DNA of 64,000 bases from Paenibacillus antarcticus. Lineage in GTDB: Bacteria; Bacillota; Bacilli; Paenibacillales; Paenibacillaceae. The DNA lies in NCBI RefSeq assembly GCF_001637225.1, contig NZ_LVJI01000016.1, forward strand, positions 62,001-126,000. The letters run 5' to 3'. Below are positions 7,911 to 17,227 of the stretch, piece after piece (the first letter of the stretch is position 1; every line of letters starts with the position of its first letter). The notes beneath the pieces were generated by a model. The model ran no database searches, was not told the origin of the DNA, and saw only the letters and a list, made by a program, of their open reading frames with translations. The translations under genes were made by a program, and so were the position numbers.

Positions 7911-8888
7911 ATGGAAATGAAACCTACTATAAACAGAGAAATCGCTTCAAAAGGAAGGCTAGTAAACTCGCCCTCATCTAGGCGTAAATGGTTGAGGAAA
8001 TTATACACCCAAAGGCATCTTCAGACCATGGCGTTACTTGGAGTCGTATGGATGATTATATTCAACTACATTCCAATGTATGGTGTGATCATTGCCTTTA
8101 AAGAATTCGATATCATAGGTACGATATCCGAGGCACCTTGGGTCGGGTTAGAGCATTTCAGAGCGTTTCTGGAAGATGAGAATCTAGTGAATGTCATCAA
8201 GAATACGCTAGGAATTAGTTTCATTAAGTTAATTGTAGGATTCCCATTACCTATTATTTTCGCTCTATTTCTGAATGAAATACGATCCGTTCGTTTCAAG
8301 AAATTTGTACAGACCATTTCTTACCTACCACACTTTCTCTCATGGGTTGTATTGGGAGGAATTCTAGCGACTTGGTTAGCAGACGTTGGAATTATTAATA
8401 ACATATTACTCATGTTACATATTATCGATCAACCGATTACGTATTTGGCTGAACCTAGCTATTTCTGGACCATTATTATTAGCTCCGATATATGGAAGGA
8501 GTTAGGATGGTCTGCGATCATCTATCTGGCTGCGATTTCGAGTGTGTCTCCTGAAATGTATGAAGCAGCGACGATTGATGGTGCGGGACGTTTTCAGAAA
8601 ATGTGGTATATTACACTACCGTCAATTAAATCTACAATTAGTATTCTATTCATACTGGCCGTCAGTGGTGTGCTTAACTCAAATTTCGATCAGATTCTAG
8701 TCTTACGTAACTCGCTTAATGACAGTGCAAGTAATGTTATTGATTACTATGTATATCAAACTGGATTAATCTCGGCTCGGTATTCGTATTCTGCTGCTAT
8801 TGGATTGATTAAGTCAGTCATAGCAATGATTTTACTACTTGTTGCGAATGGAATAACTAAAAAACTCAACGATACGTCATTGTTTTAG
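7911..8888 (+). CDS. Carbohydrate ABC transporter permease, LplB-like
   Basis: This CUT1-family permease has about 325 residues and six predicted membrane spans. It starts with a cytoplasmic basic stretch, then MALLGVVWMIIFNYIPMYG, and carries the EAA loop EMYEAATIDGAGRFQKMWYITLP. I place the start at 7911, because GGAGGT at 7898-7903 is the RBS for that ATG; the upstream ATG at 7896 would contain the RBS itself. It is the first gene of an operon with a second permease and a binding protein. As usual for this subfamily, no ATPase gene is present; a shared MsmX-type ATPase elsewhere is expected. The substrate is probably an oligosaccharide. Confidence 0.9.
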   Translation: MEMKPTINREIASKGRLVNSPSSRRKWLRKLYTQRHLQTMALLGVVWMIIFNYIPMYGVIIAFKEFDIIGTISEAPWVGLEHFRAFLEDENLVNVIKNTLGISFIKLIVGFPLPIIFALFLNEIRSVRFKKFVQTISYLPHFLSWVVLGGILATWLADVGIINNILLMLHIIDQPITYLAEPSYFWTIIISSDIWKELGWSAIIYLAAISSVSPEMYEAATIDGAGRFQKMWYITLPSIKSTISILFILAVSGVLNSNFDQILVLRNSLNDSASNVIDYYVYQTGLISARYSYSAAIGLIKSVIAMILLLVANGITKKLNDTSLF

Positions 8889-8907
8889 ATAAGGAGGCTC
8901 ATACACT

Positions 8908-9798
8908 ATGTTTACTCTTCAACGCAGAACGAAAGGTGAGACCCTTTTTGATCTAATCAACACGATCGGTATGGTTCTTATCTGTTTCGTCACTTTATAT
9001 CCAATATGGTATGTCTTAGTAAATGCTTTCAACAATGGTTCGGACGCCATGCGAGGTGGAATCTACTGGTGGCCGAGAATGTTCAGTCTGGAAAATTTCA
9101 TAGCAGTATTCGAAAGCCCGGGGATTATGACCGCGATGGGAGTTACGGTAGCTAAGACAGCGATCGGAACTGTGGTGCATGTATTTTTTACGGCGATGGT
9201 CGCATATGCCTTTTCAAGAAAGGGACTTATTGGTGGGAAAATATATATTCTAATTGGTACAGTTACGCTATTCTTCGCAGGCTCATTAATCCCATACTTC
9301 TTACTGATTAGAAATATTCATTTACTAGATAATTTCCTTGTATATATCATTCCTGCCATGTTCAGTTTCTTCGATCTTATCATCTTTATGACGTTCTTTC
9401 GTGAAATTCCAGAAGAACTGGAGGAAGCGGCTAGAATTGATGGAGCGAATGATTGGACCATCTTTATGAGAGTGGTTCTTCCTGTATCGATGCCTGTTCT
9501 TGCGACGATTGCATTATTCCATGGTGTATTTCAGTGGAACGATTATTTCACAGGCATGATTTTTATTAACAATACAGATCTTCAGCCTATTCAGACTTAT
9601 TTATATCGCGTTGTCGCACAATCGAGTTCTAGTCAAATGGTCGCTGCGGTACAAGGAAGTTCTGGAGCGAAGACAGTAACATCCCAATCGATCAAACTCG
9701 CGACCATGGTCGTCACTACACTTCCTATTGTGTTCGTATATCCTTTCTTACAAAAGTACTTTGTTAAAGGTATGATGATTGGTTCGATCAAAGGGTAA
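8908..9798 (+). CDS. Carbohydrate ABC transporter permease, LplC-like
   Basis: This 296-residue protein is the second CUT1 permease of the operon, with six hydrophobic segments and the EAA loop EEAARIDGANDWTIFMRVVLP. The family ending VYPFLQKYFVKGMMIGSIKG is intact. It lies 19 bases after the first permease with RBS AAGGAGG. It is a full-length relative of the permease relic at 5202-5627, which shares the same ending, so the relic was a paralogue. A short stem (CCACC/GGTGG, 9826-9839) lies in the gap to the binding-protein gene and may protect or process the mRNA. Confidence 0.92.
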   Translation: MFTLQRRTKGETLFDLINTIGMVLICFVTLYPIWYVLVNAFNNGSDAMRGGIYWWPRMFSLENFIAVFESPGIMTAMGVTVAKTAIGTVVHVFFTAMVAYAFSRKGLIGGKIYILIGTVTLFFAGSLIPYFLLIRNIHLLDNFLVYIIPAMFSFFDLIIFMTFFREIPEELEEAARIDGANDWTIFMRVVLPVSMPVLATIALFHGVFQWNDYFTGMIFINNTDLQPIQTYLYRVVAQSSSSQMVAAVQGSSGAKTVTSQSIKLATMVVTTLPIVFVYPFLQKYFVKGMMIGSIKG

Positions 9799-9896
9799 TC
9801 CATAATTTCTAGATATTCCTCCTCGCCACCCATTGGTGGTAAGGGTTGTAATATGAAGTGTGATATACTAACGATCATCGAAAAGGGGTAAAGAAA

Positions 9897-11564
9897 ATGA
9901 ACATGAAGTATTTGAAGCGTAGCTTACTAATGACTGCAGCATTGGTCGTAGTAGTCTCTACAACTGCCTGTTCCTCCGGTACTAATAACGAGAAGAACAA
10001 AGCTGCTAACAAAGTAGAAGACAAGCCAGCTGTGACGTTAACTGCAGATCAACCAGGTTGGAAAGAAGACATTTCTCCAATTACATTTGATTGGTATCTA
10101 AACTTCTCTTGGTTTGCGAACAAGTGGGGTGTAGACCCAACGTCGCAATACATTACGAAAAAGACAGGCGTAGATATTAACTTTATCGTTCCTGCAGGTA
10201 ATGAAAATGAGAAGTTGAATACATTAATCGCATCTGGGAATCTTCCCGATTTCATCACACTGGATAAAGGTGAAGGTGCCATCCAAAAAATGATTGACGG
10301 TGAATTGGTACTTCCGTTGAATAAACTAGCTGATGAGTATGATCCATACTTCTTTACATCATCAGATGCAGCTAAATTATCATGGTATACAAAGCCTGAT
10401 GGTAATGTTTATGCGTATCCAAACGCATCTTCTTCTCCGAAAGATTATGAAAAATATGGGGATACGTACATCTCAAACCAAACATTCCTCGTACGTAAAG
10501 ACATGTATGAAGCTCTTGGTAGTCCAGAAATGAGAACACCAGAAGGATTTCTGAAAGCGCTACAATTGGCGAAAGATAAATTTGGCACGGTAAACGGACA
10601 ACCATTAATTCCGCTTGGATTACATGAATTTACTGAAAATGGCAACGCTTCGCTGGAATGGTTTATCCAGAATTTGCTAGCCATTCCAAAAGCTAAGGAT
10701 GGCCAAATATATGATCGCTCTACGGATCCTGAATATGTGAAATGGCTTAAAACAATACGTCAAGCGAATCAAGAAGGACTACTATCTAAAGACGTCTTTA
10801 TTGACAAACGTCCGCAAATGGAAGAGAAACTTGCTCAAGGTCGTTATTTCGCATTGATCTATCAAGGTAAAGATATGGAGGCACAATTAAGTTCACTGTA
10901 TGCGAAAGATCCAAATTCGGTCTATATCGCTGTTGATGGACCAGCTAACTCTAATTTAGATACACCAACATTGGACGGTCCTGGTATTTCAGGTTGGACA
11001 GTAACCTTGATTTCTAAGAATGTAAAAGACAAAGCGCGTGCTATTCGTTTCATGAGTTATTTGAACAGTGAAGAAGGAAATAAGGACTTATTCTTAGGTG
11101 AAAAAGGGTTCAGTTATGATACAATTGATGGGGTAGATCAGTATAAACCTGAGCAATTAGCACTGCTAAATTCAGACCGGTCTGCATTTGATAAACAGAA
11201 TGGGTCATCCTTCACATTCTGGATGCTGATGAATACGAACATCACAGATCAATGGGCACCGAAAGCCGTAGAACCCTTCAAATCCATACAAGATTGGACA
11301 AGAGGGAAGACGGTGAGTGCATCCGAGTTCGAGTTATTGAATCCGACAGGGAATTCTCCAGAAGGTATCATTAATACGAAGCTTGCACTGCAGTTTGGTA
11401 AAACACTTCCTAAGCTACTGATGTCCAGTTCCGATGCTGAGTTCGATACCATTTGGAATGAGTATCAAGAAAAACGTAAAAAAGATGGATTGGATAAAGT
11501 GACTGCATTCCAACAAGCGCAATATGAGCAGAATCTGAAGAAACTACAAGAATTCATGAAATAA
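9897..11564 (+). CDS. Extracellular sugar-binding lipoprotein (LplA-like)
   Basis: This 555-residue solute-binding protein has a lipoprotein signal peptide: MNMKYLKRS, a hydrophobic core, then STTAC with the lipidated Cys at about residue 25, followed by a polar Asn/Lys-rich linker. Its length is typical of LplA-type binding proteins of CUT1 importers, which are longer than MalE. It would capture oligosaccharides at the outer membrane face and pass them to the two preceding permeases. A GC-rich hairpin follows the gene and is followed by a YesM/YesN pair, an arrangement common in Paenibacillus, where the pair controls the importer. Confidence 0.92.
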   Translation: MNMKYLKRSLLMTAALVVVVSTTACSSGTNNEKNKAANKVEDKPAVTLTADQPGWKEDISPITFDWYLNFSWFANKWGVDPTSQYITKKTGVDINFIVPAGNENEKLNTLIASGNLPDFITLDKGEGAIQKMIDGELVLPLNKLADEYDPYFFTSSDAAKLSWYTKPDGNVYAYPNASSSPKDYEKYGDTYISNQTFLVRKDMYEALGSPEMRTPEGFLKALQLAKDKFGTVNGQPLIPLGLHEFTENGNASLEWFIQNLLAIPKAKDGQIYDRSTDPEYVKWLKTIRQANQEGLLSKDVFIDKRPQMEEKLAQGRYFALIYQGKDMEAQLSSLYAKDPNSVYIAVDGPANSNLDTPTLDGPGISGWTVTLISKNVKDKARAIRFMSYLNSEEGNKDLFLGEKGFSYDTIDGVDQYKPEQLALLNSDRSAFDKQNGSSFTFWMLMNTNITDQWAPKAVEPFKSIQDWTRGKTVSASEFELLNPTGNSPEGIINTKLALQFGKTLPKLLMSSSDAEFDTIWNEYQEKRKKDGLDKVTAFQQAQYEQNLKKLQEFMK

Positions 11565-11579
11565 TCATATAGATCTTAG

Positions 11580-11617
11580 AGCCCCGAACCCGTAATTGAG
11601 GGGGTTCGGGGCTGTTT
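11580..11617 (+). terminator. GC-rich hairpin between binding-protein and kinase genes
   Basis: The 12-base arms AGCCCCGAACCC and GGGTTCGGGGCT are perfect, with a loop of about 10 bases, followed by only GTTTC. It may work as a leaky terminator that keeps the kinase level below that of the binding protein. Confidence 0.65.
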
Positions 11618-11643
11618 CAAGGAGAATAGGAGTGCTTTAGGAA

Positions 11644-13560
11644 ATGAAGTGGACACCGAAGTATTTACAATCATTGATATATTGGTGGGATCGTAGATCG
11701 TTACAGAGTCGCCTCATGTCAGCGTATATCTTAATTATTTTGGTGCCTAGTCTATTTGTCTCTATCCGTTCATTCAATTCGATCAATGAAACCTATATTA
11801 AAGATACGATAAGTAAGAATAATAATTTACTTGAAATGGAGAAATTACAGATTCTGAATCAGATCGAATCGATGGAGCGGTCTGCTCAAATTGTTGATTC
11901 TGATAAAGATGTGAGAAATTATTTAACGAGTCAGATGGAACTCGAATTAGGTGAACTTGTTGAATTTAATATGAATACATTTGTTAATTTGAATCGAATC
12001 CAGTTTACTAATCCTAATATAGAGCACTTACGGTTATTCTCGTCTAGTAAGTATTTCCATGAAATTTGGCCTATCTTTTTTCGGGAGGATAGGATTAAGC
12101 AGGAACCATGGTATAAGGAGACAGTTGGACTCGGAAATCAATTAAAGTGGTACTTGCAAGACTATGACCTCGATGTGATGGAGGGTTCAAAACCAGAAAA
12201 CAATCCTAAAGTCTCCTTACTTCGGGAGATCAGTGTCCCTACCGGTGTACATTCGGGCATTATTCAAGTGGATATGTTGTTATCTAAATTCTCACCGAGG
12301 ACATTCTCGAAAATGCAGGATGATCAATCACAATTGTTTCTATTAGATGATGAATTGAAGCTGTTCACAAGACAGAATGATTCCTTCCTTGAAGATAATG
12401 AAGAAATGAATCAGGCGATTCAGGAGCGTTTTGTATCTCTCCAGCAAGGGGAAGTATGGGACACAGAGTACCGTGAGAACGGTAATTCATTCTTGTTCAT
12501 CCAAGTTCCCCTTGAAAGTATGAACGCATATTTGCTAAATGTGGTCTCTATGGAGGGTGTATCGAAGGAGATTTCCGTTATCCGTAACAAGACAATTGGA
12601 ACCAATGTGTTGTTTATCGTGTTATTCACGGTGATCGCATATATACTTAATTCTTTTATTCTGAAGAATTTAGTGAGACTTACTGAAGCGATGAAGAAAG
12701 CTCGTAGAGGTGAACTCTACACAGGAATTACGATTCGTGGTGGTGGAGAGATTGCGGAGTTAGCGCACCATTTCAATAAACTGATGTATAAGATCAACGA
12801 ACTGGTTGCTGTGGCTGTTCGAAAGCAGGCATTGACCAAGGAAGCAGAACTACGAACGTTACATAATCAGATTGACTCTCACTTTCTCTATAATACGTTA
12901 GAGAATATTAAAATGTTGGCAGAAATAGATAACAATCGCACGATATCTGATGCGCTGACATCTCTTGGTGGGATGATGCGTTATAATTTCAAATGGTCGG
13001 GAGAGTATGTCAAATTAAAGGATGAGATTAGACATATTCAGAATTATATCGATGTCATGAACATTCGGTTTGAAGAACCCATTTCACTAGACTTAGATAT
13101 TTCATCTCAATATATGGAGCTAGAGGTATTGAAAATGTCTCTTCAGCCTCTCATAGAGAACAGTGTCAAGCATGGGTGGTCAGATTCAATAAATGAAGGC
13201 GTAGACAAGAAAATCCGTATCGTAGTAGAGGACGTGGAGGATGATATCTGTATATCCATTACGGACAATGGCGATGGGATGAGTCAGGATCAACTGCTAG
13301 AACTAAATAAAGGAATACAAGAAGATAGATTTGATGATAAGAATATACTGGATCGAGACAAACAAGACCATATAAGAGCAGGAGCGGGTATCGGATTACA
13401 CAATGTACATCAGAGAATGCGGATCTTTTATGGCAAGGACTATGGTTTGGTTATTACAAGTGTGGAAGGCGTGTATACGAAGGTACTAATAACTTTACCT
13501 AGAGTTCTGTTGACAGGAGGTAGTACTGATGAATCGAACGCTATTGATCGTAGACGATGA
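11644..13560 (+). CDS. YesM-like sensor histidine kinase
   Basis: This 638-residue membrane kinase has a first membrane span near residues 20-40, a large extracellular part of about 270 residues, and a second span near 320-340 (VLFIVLFTVIAYILNSFIL). A HAMP linker, the His_kinase region with phospho-acceptor His413 in NQIDSHFLYNTLENI, and an HATPase domain follow (LQPLIENSVKHG, then DNGDGMS and GIGLHNVHQRM). It would phosphorylate the response regulator encoded next, whose start it overlaps by 32 bases. Since it follows the importer genes, it probably senses the imported sugar or its binding protein. The kinase relic at 4995 belongs to the same family. Confidence 0.93.
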   Translation: MKWTPKYLQSLIYWWDRRSLQSRLMSAYILIILVPSLFVSIRSFNSINETYIKDTISKNNNLLEMEKLQILNQIESMERSAQIVDSDKDVRNYLTSQMELELGELVEFNMNTFVNLNRIQFTNPNIEHLRLFSSSKYFHEIWPIFFREDRIKQEPWYKETVGLGNQLKWYLQDYDLDVMEGSKPENNPKVSLLREISVPTGVHSGIIQVDMLLSKFSPRTFSKMQDDQSQLFLLDDELKLFTRQNDSFLEDNEEMNQAIQERFVSLQQGEVWDTEYRENGNSFLFIQVPLESMNAYLLNVVSMEGVSKEISVIRNKTIGTNVLFIVLFTVIAYILNSFILKNLVRLTEAMKKARRGELYTGITIRGGGEIAELAHHFNKLMYKINELVAVAVRKQALTKEAELRTLHNQIDSHFLYNTLENIKMLAEIDNNRTISDALTSLGGMMRYNFKWSGEYVKLKDEIRHIQNYIDVMNIRFEEPISLDLDISSQYMELEVLKMSLQPLIENSVKHGWSDSINEGVDKKIRIVVEDVEDDICISITDNGDGMSQDQLLELNKGIQEDRFDDKNILDRDKQDHIRAGAGIGLHNVHQRMRIFYGKDYGLVITSVEGVYTKVLITLPRVLLTGGSTDESNAIDRRR

Positions 13561-15121
13561 GAAGAATATTCGAGTTGGATTGAAGACGATGATTGAGCGA
13601 GAGTTCTCAGATAGGTATTGTATTCATATGGCGAGTAATGGACAGAGCGCATTGGATATTTACCGGGAGACACGTGCTGATATTGTGATCACGGATATAC
13701 GGATGCCTATTATGGACGGCATTCGCCTTATAACCGAATTAGCCAACGTGAGCAGTGGGGAAGGACCAGCAGTTGTCATTCTAAGTGGATTTGATGATTT
13801 CGAATATGCCAAGACGGCCATCAAATATAAAGTGAAAGATTACTTATTAAAGCCAATTCGTCGGGAAGAATTGTTTGATCTTCTGAATCGTATGGAGAAG
13901 GACTTAACCAAACAAGAAGCAATCGATCGACAACGGGAAGAAGAGATTGAACTTTTCCATAAGGGGATTCGTGCTAGTCGTATCCAGCAATTGTTGTTGC
14001 AAGAGAGTCCATTGTCTGAAGAAGACGTGGAGGAATATAGTCGTACGATTAGATTTCAACAGTTCGAGAAGCCATATACAGTAGCTGTTGTGAATTTTCG
14101 ATATGACGATGGATCTAGAATGTCCCCAAGTGAGACGGAGAGCTTGGTAGAACGGCTGTCGCATTCCTTGGAAGGGAATATTGAAGTCATGACTTCGGAT
14201 TACGAAGGAAGACTCGTGCTTATCGGGAGCCCTAGAAGTTGGTTTGAAGAGTTATCGAAACAGGCGGAACTCAAAGGCTGGCATGGTCTGCGTATGGGAA
14301 TCAGCAGCATTGAGGGCCATCAGTTAATGGATATTAGAACGCAATATATGGAAGCTATAACAGCATTGAAATATACTTTTTTGTATCCGCAGACCTATGC
14401 CATTGAATATGATGCGATCAAGGGGGAACGCCAAAGCTACGCTTATCCTCAGGAAGATATTCGTAAATTGGGGAACATGCTCGGGACAGATCATGAGAAA
14501 GAGATGCTCGTTCTGTTAGGTTCCATATTTCAGATCGAACATTTGAATCAGATGGACATCTCATATTTGGAGCGGGTCAGTCGATTGGTAAATGAGCAAG
14601 TACTCGATGAGGTGTTCCTTGTATACGGAGAGTCTTCCGTTGAAGTGCTTAAGTTATACAAGAAGGTGGGCAATATGTCTAACTTTCAGAGCTTTCATGA
14701 TTACTATCGTAAGTTGGAACATCTACTGATCAGCGTGAATGCCTATGTTACACAGGTTCGATCAGCGTATACGGAACATGGAGATATGAAAGAAGCGGTA
14801 GCTTTTATAGAAGAGTTCTATTCCCGTGCGTTGAATATGGCGATGGTAAGCAATCATGTATCCTTGAATTACTCCTATTTTAGTGAGGCATTTAAAGCAC
14901 ATACGGGGGAGAATTTCGTTCTATATTTGAAAAAGGTACGGATTCGAAAGGCCAAGGAGTTATTGTTAAGCAGTCCGGTTAAGCTTTCAATGATAGGGGA
15001 ATCCGTTGGGTTTGAGAATAGTAAGCAATTCTCTCGCGTGTTTAAAGAACTAGAAGGTGTTACTCCTCATGAGTACCGCATAAAGGTTCAAGCTGATGAA
15101 CGACTCAAGGTGTGTGAATGA
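13529..15121 (+). CDS. YesN-like response regulator with AraC-type DNA-binding domain
   Basis: This 530-residue regulator has a CheY-like receiver at residues 1-120 (acidic pocket Asp9/Asp10, phospho-acceptor Asp56 in VITDIRMP, Lys in YLLKPI). A middle region of about 300 residues without recognised motifs follows, then a C-terminal AraC double helix-turn-helix at about 425-520 (VSLNYSYFSEAFKAHTGENF, then IGESVGFENSKQFSRVF). The start overlaps the kinase gene; GGAGGT lies 8 bases before it. With the kinase it forms a two-component system likely to activate the neighbouring sugar importer. It ends before a long dyad. Confidence 0.94.
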   Translation: MNRTLLIVDDEKNIRVGLKTMIEREFSDRYCIHMASNGQSALDIYRETRADIVITDIRMPIMDGIRLITELANVSSGEGPAVVILSGFDDFEYAKTAIKYKVKDYLLKPIRREELFDLLNRMEKDLTKQEAIDRQREEEIELFHKGIRASRIQQLLLQESPLSEEDVEEYSRTIRFQQFEKPYTVAVVNFRYDDGSRMSPSETESLVERLSHSLEGNIEVMTSDYEGRLVLIGSPRSWFEELSKQAELKGWHGLRMGISSIEGHQLMDIRTQYMEAITALKYTFLYPQTYAIEYDAIKGERQSYAYPQEDIRKLGNMLGTDHEKEMLVLLGSIFQIEHLNQMDISYLERVSRLVNEQVLDEVFLVYGESSVEVLKLYKKVGNMSNFQSFHDYYRKLEHLLISVNAYVTQVRSAYTEHGDMKEAVAFIEEFYSRALNMAMVSNHVSLNYSYFSEAFKAHTGENFVLYLKKVRIRKAKELLLSSPVKLSMIGESVGFENSKQFSRVFKELEGVTPHEYRIKVQADERLKVCE

Positions 15122-15172
15122 ATATTTAATACCAAATAATGGGTGAATTAATTATTGTCGCCTAAAAGGAAT

Positions 15173-15225
15173 ACCATAACAAAGCTCCTATCCTACTTAT
15201 CATAGGCTGGGAGCTTTGTTATGGT
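15173..15225. terminator. Long dyad after the two-component genes
   Basis: The 16-base arms ACCATAACAAAGCTCC and GGAGCTTTGTTATGGT are perfect, with 21 bases between them that can pair further. There is no T run directly after it, so the efficiency is unsure. Confidence 0.6.
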
Positions 15226-15305
15226 GATGAATAATTAGCTAGGTTAATAATATACACATTATTACATTAATGCATGGTTAGGGACACATATATAATCTAA
15301 CATAA

Positions 15306-15334
15306 TTGACCTAAGAAGAAGATCACACTATACT
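15306..15334 (+). promoter_or_regulatory. Sigma-A promoter of the cst-like sulfur locus
   Basis: TTGACC (15306-15311) and TATACT (15329-15334) are separated by exactly 17 bases. A CstR/CsoR-type operator starts 7 bases downstream, on the expected transcription start. Confidence 0.7.
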
Positions 15335-15340
15335 CTTAAT

Positions 15341-15356
15341 ATACCCATACGGGTAT
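15341..15356 (+). promoter_or_regulatory. CstR/CsoR-type operator
   Basis: ATACCCATACGGGTAT is a 6-4-6 inverted repeat of the form ATACCC-N4-GGGTAT recognised by CsoR-family repressors; CstR members sense persulfides, CsoR members copper. The sulfur genes downstream favour CstR. It sits on the predicted start site. No csoR/cstR gene is visible in this window, so the repressor must lie elsewhere or be lost. Confidence 0.65.
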
Positions 15357-15393
15357 AAGTATTATTGAATACTAACATGTGTTTTGGATATTA

Positions 15394-16070
15394 ATGATAG
15401 CCAAATAACTGGCAAGAATCATCGTGAACAAAGAACAATTATTCATTCTCGATGTTCGCAATGAGAGTGATCTCATGGACTGGAAAGTAGAAGGCGAGGG
15501 TATTGAAGCACTCAATATTCCTTATTTCGACTTGTTGGATGGCGTGAAGGGGGTATGAAGTCTTGGAGTGAACATTTGGAACCTGTTAGAATATGTGATC
15601 TCTCGGATGGGGGTTCAATTTATCAGTTCGTATGCATAGGTAAAGGGTGTCTTTCATCCATGATCATATCTAATGGAGAAGCAGCGATTGTTAGCGAAGA
15701 AAAGTGGACGCAACCTACTGGTTACCTCCAAAGGATGCAACGGAAGTTGTGTTCCATTATGCTATGCTTGAAGAGGGCCAGACCTTGACAGTTGGGAACA
15801 CTAAGATTAACATACAACCGGTATACTCTCCGGGACATATGATTGGGAGTACATCATTGATCGTACATGATCGGTATCTATTAACTGGAGATATTTTGTT
15901 CATGGAGTCGATTTGTCGTTCGGATTTGGCAGGAAGTAACTAATCATTTACCGCCTCAACCGAATGCTTATCAAGAGATTCAGAAGATCAATATGGGTAA
16001 GATTCAACGGATTGATGAAGAACAACGTGAGATGGAAATTGGGCCGGATCGGTGTGCAATTCTTGACTAA
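15394..16070 (+). pseudogene. CstB-like rhodanese/MBL-fold persulfide dioxygenase gene, destroyed by internal deletions
   Basis: Pieces in three frames match successive parts of a metallo-beta-lactamase/rhodanese sulfurtransferase of the CstB type. The N-terminal part has a stop in place of an expected Glu (codon 15406-15408, reading K-stop-L) and continues as [12 protein letters not shown] to [10 protein letters not shown]. Next comes [12 protein letters not shown] to ISNGEAAIV, then [14 protein letters not shown] to [10 protein letters not shown], then [11 protein letters not shown] to [10 protein letters not shown]. Missing stretches remove the rhodanese catalytic Cys loop and the metal motif HxHxDH. 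Frame changes fall at about 15545, 15704 and 15940. It cannot encode an active enzyme. The residual order is unmistakable for the family, but intact length is inferred from memory of homologues. Confidence 0.85.
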
Positions 16071-16246
16071 TCAGGGTAATGAGTAGTGTCGTAGACAATT
16101 TTCACTCCAAGGGAATGGTAGGTTTCTTCCTTATAGTGACCTTGTGAGCAAGTTTTTATTAAGTGTAAGTTCGTATTATCGCAGGTAAGTAATTCATTAC
16201 ACGTCGGGCATCGGCTTTCAAACAAGCTTTTTAATTTATTCAGCAT
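16067..16246 (-). CDS. Small zinc-ribbon-like hypothetical protein
   Basis: This 59-residue protein starts [20 protein letters not shown] and has a CPTC pair plus later single Cys and His residues (KTCSQGH) that could bind zinc. I chose ATG at 16246, with AGGTGA five bases upstream; a longer frame would need GTG. It runs opposite to the sulfur genes and its stop overlaps the 3' end of the cstB-like relic by a few bases. Similar short Cys-containing proteins are, to my memory, annotated as hypothetical in bacilli. No function can be given. Confidence 0.55.
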   Translation of the reverse strand: MLNKLKSLFESRCPTCNELLTCDNTNLHLIKTCSQGHYKEETYHSLGVKIVYDTTHYPD

Positions 16247-16298
16247 AATAATCACCTAATTCATATGAATTTACTTGGTTTTATTATACCTTTACGCC

Positions 16299-16315
16299 TC
16301 CCTAATGTATAGGGA
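16299..16315. promoter_or_regulatory. Short palindrome between the zinc-ribbon gene and the TauE gene
   Basis: TCCCTA and TAGGGA are separated by 5 bases, in the divergent intergenic region. It could be an operator; it does not match the ATACCC-N4-GGGTAT form of the upstream CstR-type site. Confidence 0.25.
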
Positions 16316-16386
16316 TTAATTAGATTATTATTGCGAAGCTCAATGGATGTAACAGTCTATTGGGCTAGCGGTATGAGGGTGGGTCT

Positions 16387-17184
16387 ATGGACATATTTCT
16401 TTCTATTATTATGATCATTCTTGGTTTTGTGGGTTCCTTCTTTTCTGGATTGTTGGGTATTGGTGGAGCTATCATTAATTATCCCTTGTTACTATTTATT
16501 CCTTCAAGTCTTGGTGTAGCTAACTTTACAGCACAAGAGGTATCCGGAATTAGTATGTTTCAGGTATTCTTTGCATCATTAGCGGGCGTTATAGCTTATA
16601 AAGCGAGAAGCAAGAAAAGTGAAGCAGCCTCATTAATCCATAAGGGACTCGTTCTCAATATGGGCGTTAGTATTTTGCTAGGAAGCCTTATCGGAGGATA
16701 CGTTTCCAGATTTTTAGTTGGAGATGAGATTAACGTTATTTATGGTGTATTAGCGATTATTGCTGTTGTGCTTATGGTTATTCCGAATAAAGGCAAACAA
16801 CAGGATGATTCGAGTGAAATAAGGTATAACAGAATGATTGCCATTGTAGCGGCATTTCTAACCGGTATTGTCTCGGGTATTGTTGGAGCAGGTGGAGCTT
16901 TTATTCTTATTCCGATTATGTTAACTGTGTTAAAAATCCCAACAAGAACGACAATAGCCTCTTCCCTTGCCATTGTATTTATTTCTGCCATAGGCGGTGT
17001 ACTTGGTAAAATAACAGGAGGACATATTCCGATCATGCCAACGCTGTTTACGGTTATTGGTAGCATATTAGGTGCTCCACTTGGATCGCGGATCAGTGCA
17101 AGAATGAATGTGAAATATTTGCGATATGCTTTAATCGTTTTAATATCATTTACGGCCGTTAAAGTATGGATGTCGATTTTATAA
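16387..17184 (+). CDS. TauE/SafE family membrane transporter (sulfite/sulfur-anion export type)
   Basis: This 265-residue protein has about eight hydrophobic segments and two Gly-rich repeats typical of TauE/SafE permeases (GFVGSFFSGLLGIGGAII near the N-terminus and GIVSGIVGAGGAFILIP near residue 165). Such proteins move sulfite, sulfoacetate or other sulfur anions. It is followed 43 bases later by two rhodanese genes, which matches cst-type operons for persulfide handling. It would remove sulfite or thiosulfate formed during sulfide detoxification, or import the substrate; the direction cannot be told from sequence. Confidence 0.88.
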   Translation: MDIFLSIIMIILGFVGSFFSGLLGIGGAIINYPLLLFIPSSLGVANFTAQEVSGISMFQVFFASLAGVIAYKARSKKSEAASLIHKGLVLNMGVSILLGSLIGGYVSRFLVGDEINVIYGVLAIIAVVLMVIPNKGKQQDDSSEIRYNRMIAIVAAFLTGIVSGIVGAGGAFILIPIMLTVLKIPTRTTIASSLAIVFISAIGGVLGKITGGHIPIMPTLFTVIGSILGAPLGSRISARMNVKYLRYALIVLISFTAVKVWMSIL

Positions 17185-17227
17185 TGGACATGATATATCA
17201 GGAACTTAAATAAAGGAGAGAAATGAA

